Assembly: GCA_002005325.1 (NCBI GenBank)
Contig: CP017315.1
Span: 806,001-870,000 of the forward strand
Origin: Candidatus Tokpelaia hoelldoblerii
GTDB taxonomy: Bacteria > Pseudomonadota > Alphaproteobacteria > Rhizobiales > Rhizobiaceae
Direction: 5' to 3'
DNA length: 64,000 nt
The notes beneath the pieces are model-generated. The model did not search any database. It saw only the letters and a program-made list of their open reading frames with translations, and had not been told where the DNA came from. Made by a program: the position numbers and the translations under genes. This document shows, in pieces, positions 62,434-64,000 of the stretch (the stretch's first letter is position 1; every line of letters begins with the position of its first letter).

Positions 62434-62459
62434 AATTAACTGAAATCAGGTTAATTTTT
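62432..62459 (+). terminator. Weak AT-rich hairpin after ftsB
   Basis: AAAATTAAC (62432-62440) pairs with GTTAATTTT (62450-62458) over a nine-base loop, then a T-rich tail. It overlaps the ftsB stop codon. Probably a terminator separating ftsB from the pdh operon. Confidence 0.5.
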
Positions 62460-62560
62460 GAAAGATGAATAAAATCAATATATTGTGGTTTTTTATTTTT
62501 ATTTTTGTCCGCTTGTAACTTTTTGGGCAAAAGCGTATTTTGTATTCACATTGATTTGTC

Positions 62561-62619
62561 ACACAAACAAAAAGGAAGTTTGTGCATTTCTGTTACACAA
62601 ACAAAAAGAAAGTTTGTGT
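62561..62619. repeat. Tandem pair of hairpin elements upstream of pdhA
   Basis: Copy A: CACAAAC-AAAAAGGAA-GTTTGTG (62562-62584). Copy B: ACACAAAC-AAAAAGAAA-GTTTGTGT (62595-62619). Period is 34. The centre of copy A is identical to the centre of the aspS elements read on the opposite strand; copy B has one change. Arms differ from the aspS arms but pairing is intact. Confidence 0.92.
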
Positions 62620-62656
62620 GGTAATTGTTTTAGGTCATTCCTGATGCAGAGCCAAT

Positions 62657-62670
62657 TCCCGATATCGGGA
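62657..62670. promoter_or_regulatory. Perfect palindrome TCCCGATATCGGGA before pdhA
   Basis: A 14-base perfect dyad with no spacer, ending 22 bases before the pdhA ATG and just before its GGGAG ribosome binding site. With no loop it is poor as an RNA hairpin and more likely a DNA operator for a dimeric regulator. Confidence 0.6.
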
Positions 62671-62692
62671 TTGTTATCAAGGGAGTTAAGAT

Positions 62693-63733
62693 ATGGCAGC
62701 AAAAGCTACCAGGACATCTGCCAAACATGAAAAGGCAGCCCTGTCTAATGTGATGAAGGCGCCACCGCCTGCAAATTTTTCCAAAGAAGAAGAACTGGAT
62801 GCTTATAAGGAGATGCTCCTGATTCGCCGGTTTGAGGAAAAAGCCGGCCAGCTTTACGGTATGGGGTTGATCGGCGGTTTCTGCCACCTCTATATCGGGC
62901 AGGAAGCGGTTGTTGTCGGCCTGTTGAAGGCGACCAGGGACGGCGACCAGATTATCACCTCTTACCGTGACCATGGCCATATGCTGGCGGCAGGCATGAG
63001 CCCGCGCGGTGTTATGGCGGAACTGACCGGGCGCGGCGGCGGCCTTTCCAAGGGGAAAGGCGGTTCCATGCATATGTTTTCCAAGGAAAAGAATTTTTAT
63101 GGCGGCCACGGCATTGTCGGCGCGCAGGTGCCGATCGGTACGGGACTGGCGTTTGCCAACCGCTACCGCGGCAATGACAATGTAACGCTGACCTTTTTCG
63201 GCGATGGCGCGGCCAATCAGGGGCAGGTCTACGAAAGTTTCAATATGGCTTCGCTGTGGAAACTGCCGGTTATCTTTGTGATTGAAAATAACCAGTACGG
63301 TATGGGCACGTCTGTTGCGCGTGCGTCTGCTGAAACAGATTTTTCCCGCCGCGGGCTTTCTTTCGAGATTCCCGGCATCATGGTGGATGGCATGGATGTG
63401 CGCGCTGTCAAGGCGGCCGCTGATGAAGCCATTGCCTGGGCGCGCGCCGGCAAGGGGCCGATTATTCTGGATATGCAGACCTATCGCTATCGCGGCCACT
63501 CCATGTCTGACCCGGCAAAATACCGCAGCAAGGAAGAAGTGCAGAAAGTGCGCGCCGAACATGATGCGCTTGATCAGGTGAAAAGACGCCTGATGGACAA
63601 GGGCTGGGCAAGTGAAGACGATCTGAAAGAACTGGACAAGCAAGTGCGGGCGGTTGTCGCTGACGCGGCCGATTTTGCACAAAGCGATCCTGAACCGGAT
63701 GTTTCTGAACTTTACACAGATATTCTGGTCTAA
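62693..63733 (+). CDS. pdhA: Pyruvate dehydrogenase E1, alpha subunit
   Basis: Thiamine-diphosphate-dependent decarboxylation of pyruvate within the pyruvate dehydrogenase complex. The 346-aa protein has GFCHLYIGQEAVVVG, GGHGIVGAQVPIGTGLAFAN and the thiamine motif GDGAANQGQVYESFNMASLW ... ENNQYGMGT, plus the phosphorylation-loop-like YRYRGHSMSDP. GGGAG precedes the ATG. pdhB follows 12 bases after the stop. Confidence 0.97.
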   Translation: MAAKATRTSAKHEKAALSNVMKAPPPANFSKEEELDAYKEMLLIRRFEEKAGQLYGMGLIGGFCHLYIGQEAVVVGLLKATRDGDQIITSYRDHGHMLAAGMSPRGVMAELTGRGGGLSKGKGGSMHMFSKEKNFYGGHGIVGAQVPIGTGLAFANRYRGNDNVTLTFFGDGAANQGQVYESFNMASLWKLPVIFVIENNQYGMGTSVARASAETDFSRRGLSFEIPGIMVDGMDVRAVKAAADEAIAWARAGKGPIILDMQTYRYRGHSMSDPAKYRSKEEVQKVRAEHDALDQVKRRLMDKGWASEDDLKELDKQVRAVVADAADFAQSDPEPDVSELYTDILV

Positions 63734-63745
63734 GGAGGGAAGAAC

Positions 63746-64000
63746 ATGGCAATAGATATTTTAATGCCCGCCCTTTCGCCGACAATGGAAGAGGGAAAAA
63801 TCGCCAAATGGCTGAAAAAAGAAGGTGACAGCGTCGCTTCCGGTGATGTGATTGCAGAAATTGAAACCGATAAGGCAACAATGGAAGTTGAAGCCGTTGA
63901 TGAAGGCAGAATCGGCAAAATTCTGGTGCCGGAGGGCACTGAAGGCGTGAAAGTCAATACGCCGATTGCTGTTTTGCTGGAAGAGGGGGAAACCGAGGCT
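63746..64000 (+). CDS. pdhB: Pyruvate dehydrogenase E1 beta subunit, N-terminal lipoyl domain (partial)
   Basis: The window ends in the gene after 85 codons. The visible part is a complete lipoyl domain, MAIDILMPALSPTMEEGKIA, with the lipoylated lysine in EIETDKATMEVEAVDEG. In Rhizobiales E1-beta carries such an N-terminal lipoyl domain and follows pdhA, so pdhB is more likely than the E2 gene, which has the same type of domain. AAGGAGG lies six bases before the ATG. Confidence 0.85.
   Translation, partial: MAIDILMPALSPTMEEGKIAKWLKKEGDSVASGDVIAEIETDKATMEVEAVDEGRIGKILVPEGTEGVKVNTPIAVLLEEGETEA

Overview
The window is ordinary chromosomal DNA of an alphaproteobacterium of the order Rhizobiales. 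Protein sequences and gene neighbourhoods resemble the Brucella/Bartonella branch: nrdR-ribD-ribE-ribH-nusB, yceD-plsX-fabH-ihfA-merR, gor-aroG, nadE-gltX, cckA beside a FliO-like gene, erpA/dgt-argS-SPOR protein, degP-rarA, ppk-ppx, rnd/aspS and ftsB-pdhA-pdhB. A phosphatidylcholine synthase, a CckA kinase, a PleC-like kinase and an alphaproteobacterial SOS box (GAAC-N7-GAAC) upstream of recA fit this placement. The genus is not decided.

Layout. 0-8.5 kb: end of glyA, nrdR and riboflavin genes, nusB, a BamE-like lipoprotein, then yceD-plsX-fabH-ihfA-merR. 8.5-11.4 kb: ornithine cyclodeaminase, then an AT-rich gene for a long coiled-coil membrane protein lying against the 3' end of tRNA-Arg(CCG); this is the clearest accessory spot. 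11.4-21.1 kb: gor, class II DAHP synthase, nadE, gltX, then on the minus strand a DEAD-box helicase, nadK and a FliO-like protein. 21.5-33.9 kb: cckA, livJ, a lipoprotein, an erpA pair, dgt, argS and a very acidic SPOR-domain protein. 33.9-34.8 kb: synteny break with one AT-rich secreted protein. 34.8-45.8 kb: PleC-like kinase, pepN, family 4 uracil-DNA glycosylase, a 34-codon membrane ORF, degP, rarA, an OmpA-like lipoprotein and recA. 45.8-57.9 kb: acuI-like reductase, UbiH-like monooxygenase, pcs, aapJ-like binding protein, a second monooxygenase, a small zinc protein, ppk-ppx (with a PHO box), pfkB and rnd. 58-64 kb: aspS, a PepSY protein, a cytochrome c, sufA-like, a broken sseA, a GNAT acetyltransferase, ftsB, pdhA and the start of pdhB.

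Most genes are housekeeping: cofactor synthesis (riboflavin, NAD/NADP, Fe-S), lipid synthesis, translation, envelope and cell-cycle control, phosphate storage and repair. No IS element, prophage or CRISPR array is visible.

The least expected structures are non-coding. A hairpin element with a 9-base centre AAAAAGGAA occurs as a tandem pair in the aspS leader and again as a tandem pair, in opposite orientation, upstream of pdhA. The arms differ between the two loci but base-pairing is kept. At aspS the loop is complementary to the gene's own ribosome binding site. With the coiled-coil gene beside tRNA-Arg, these are the best candidates for something undescribed.
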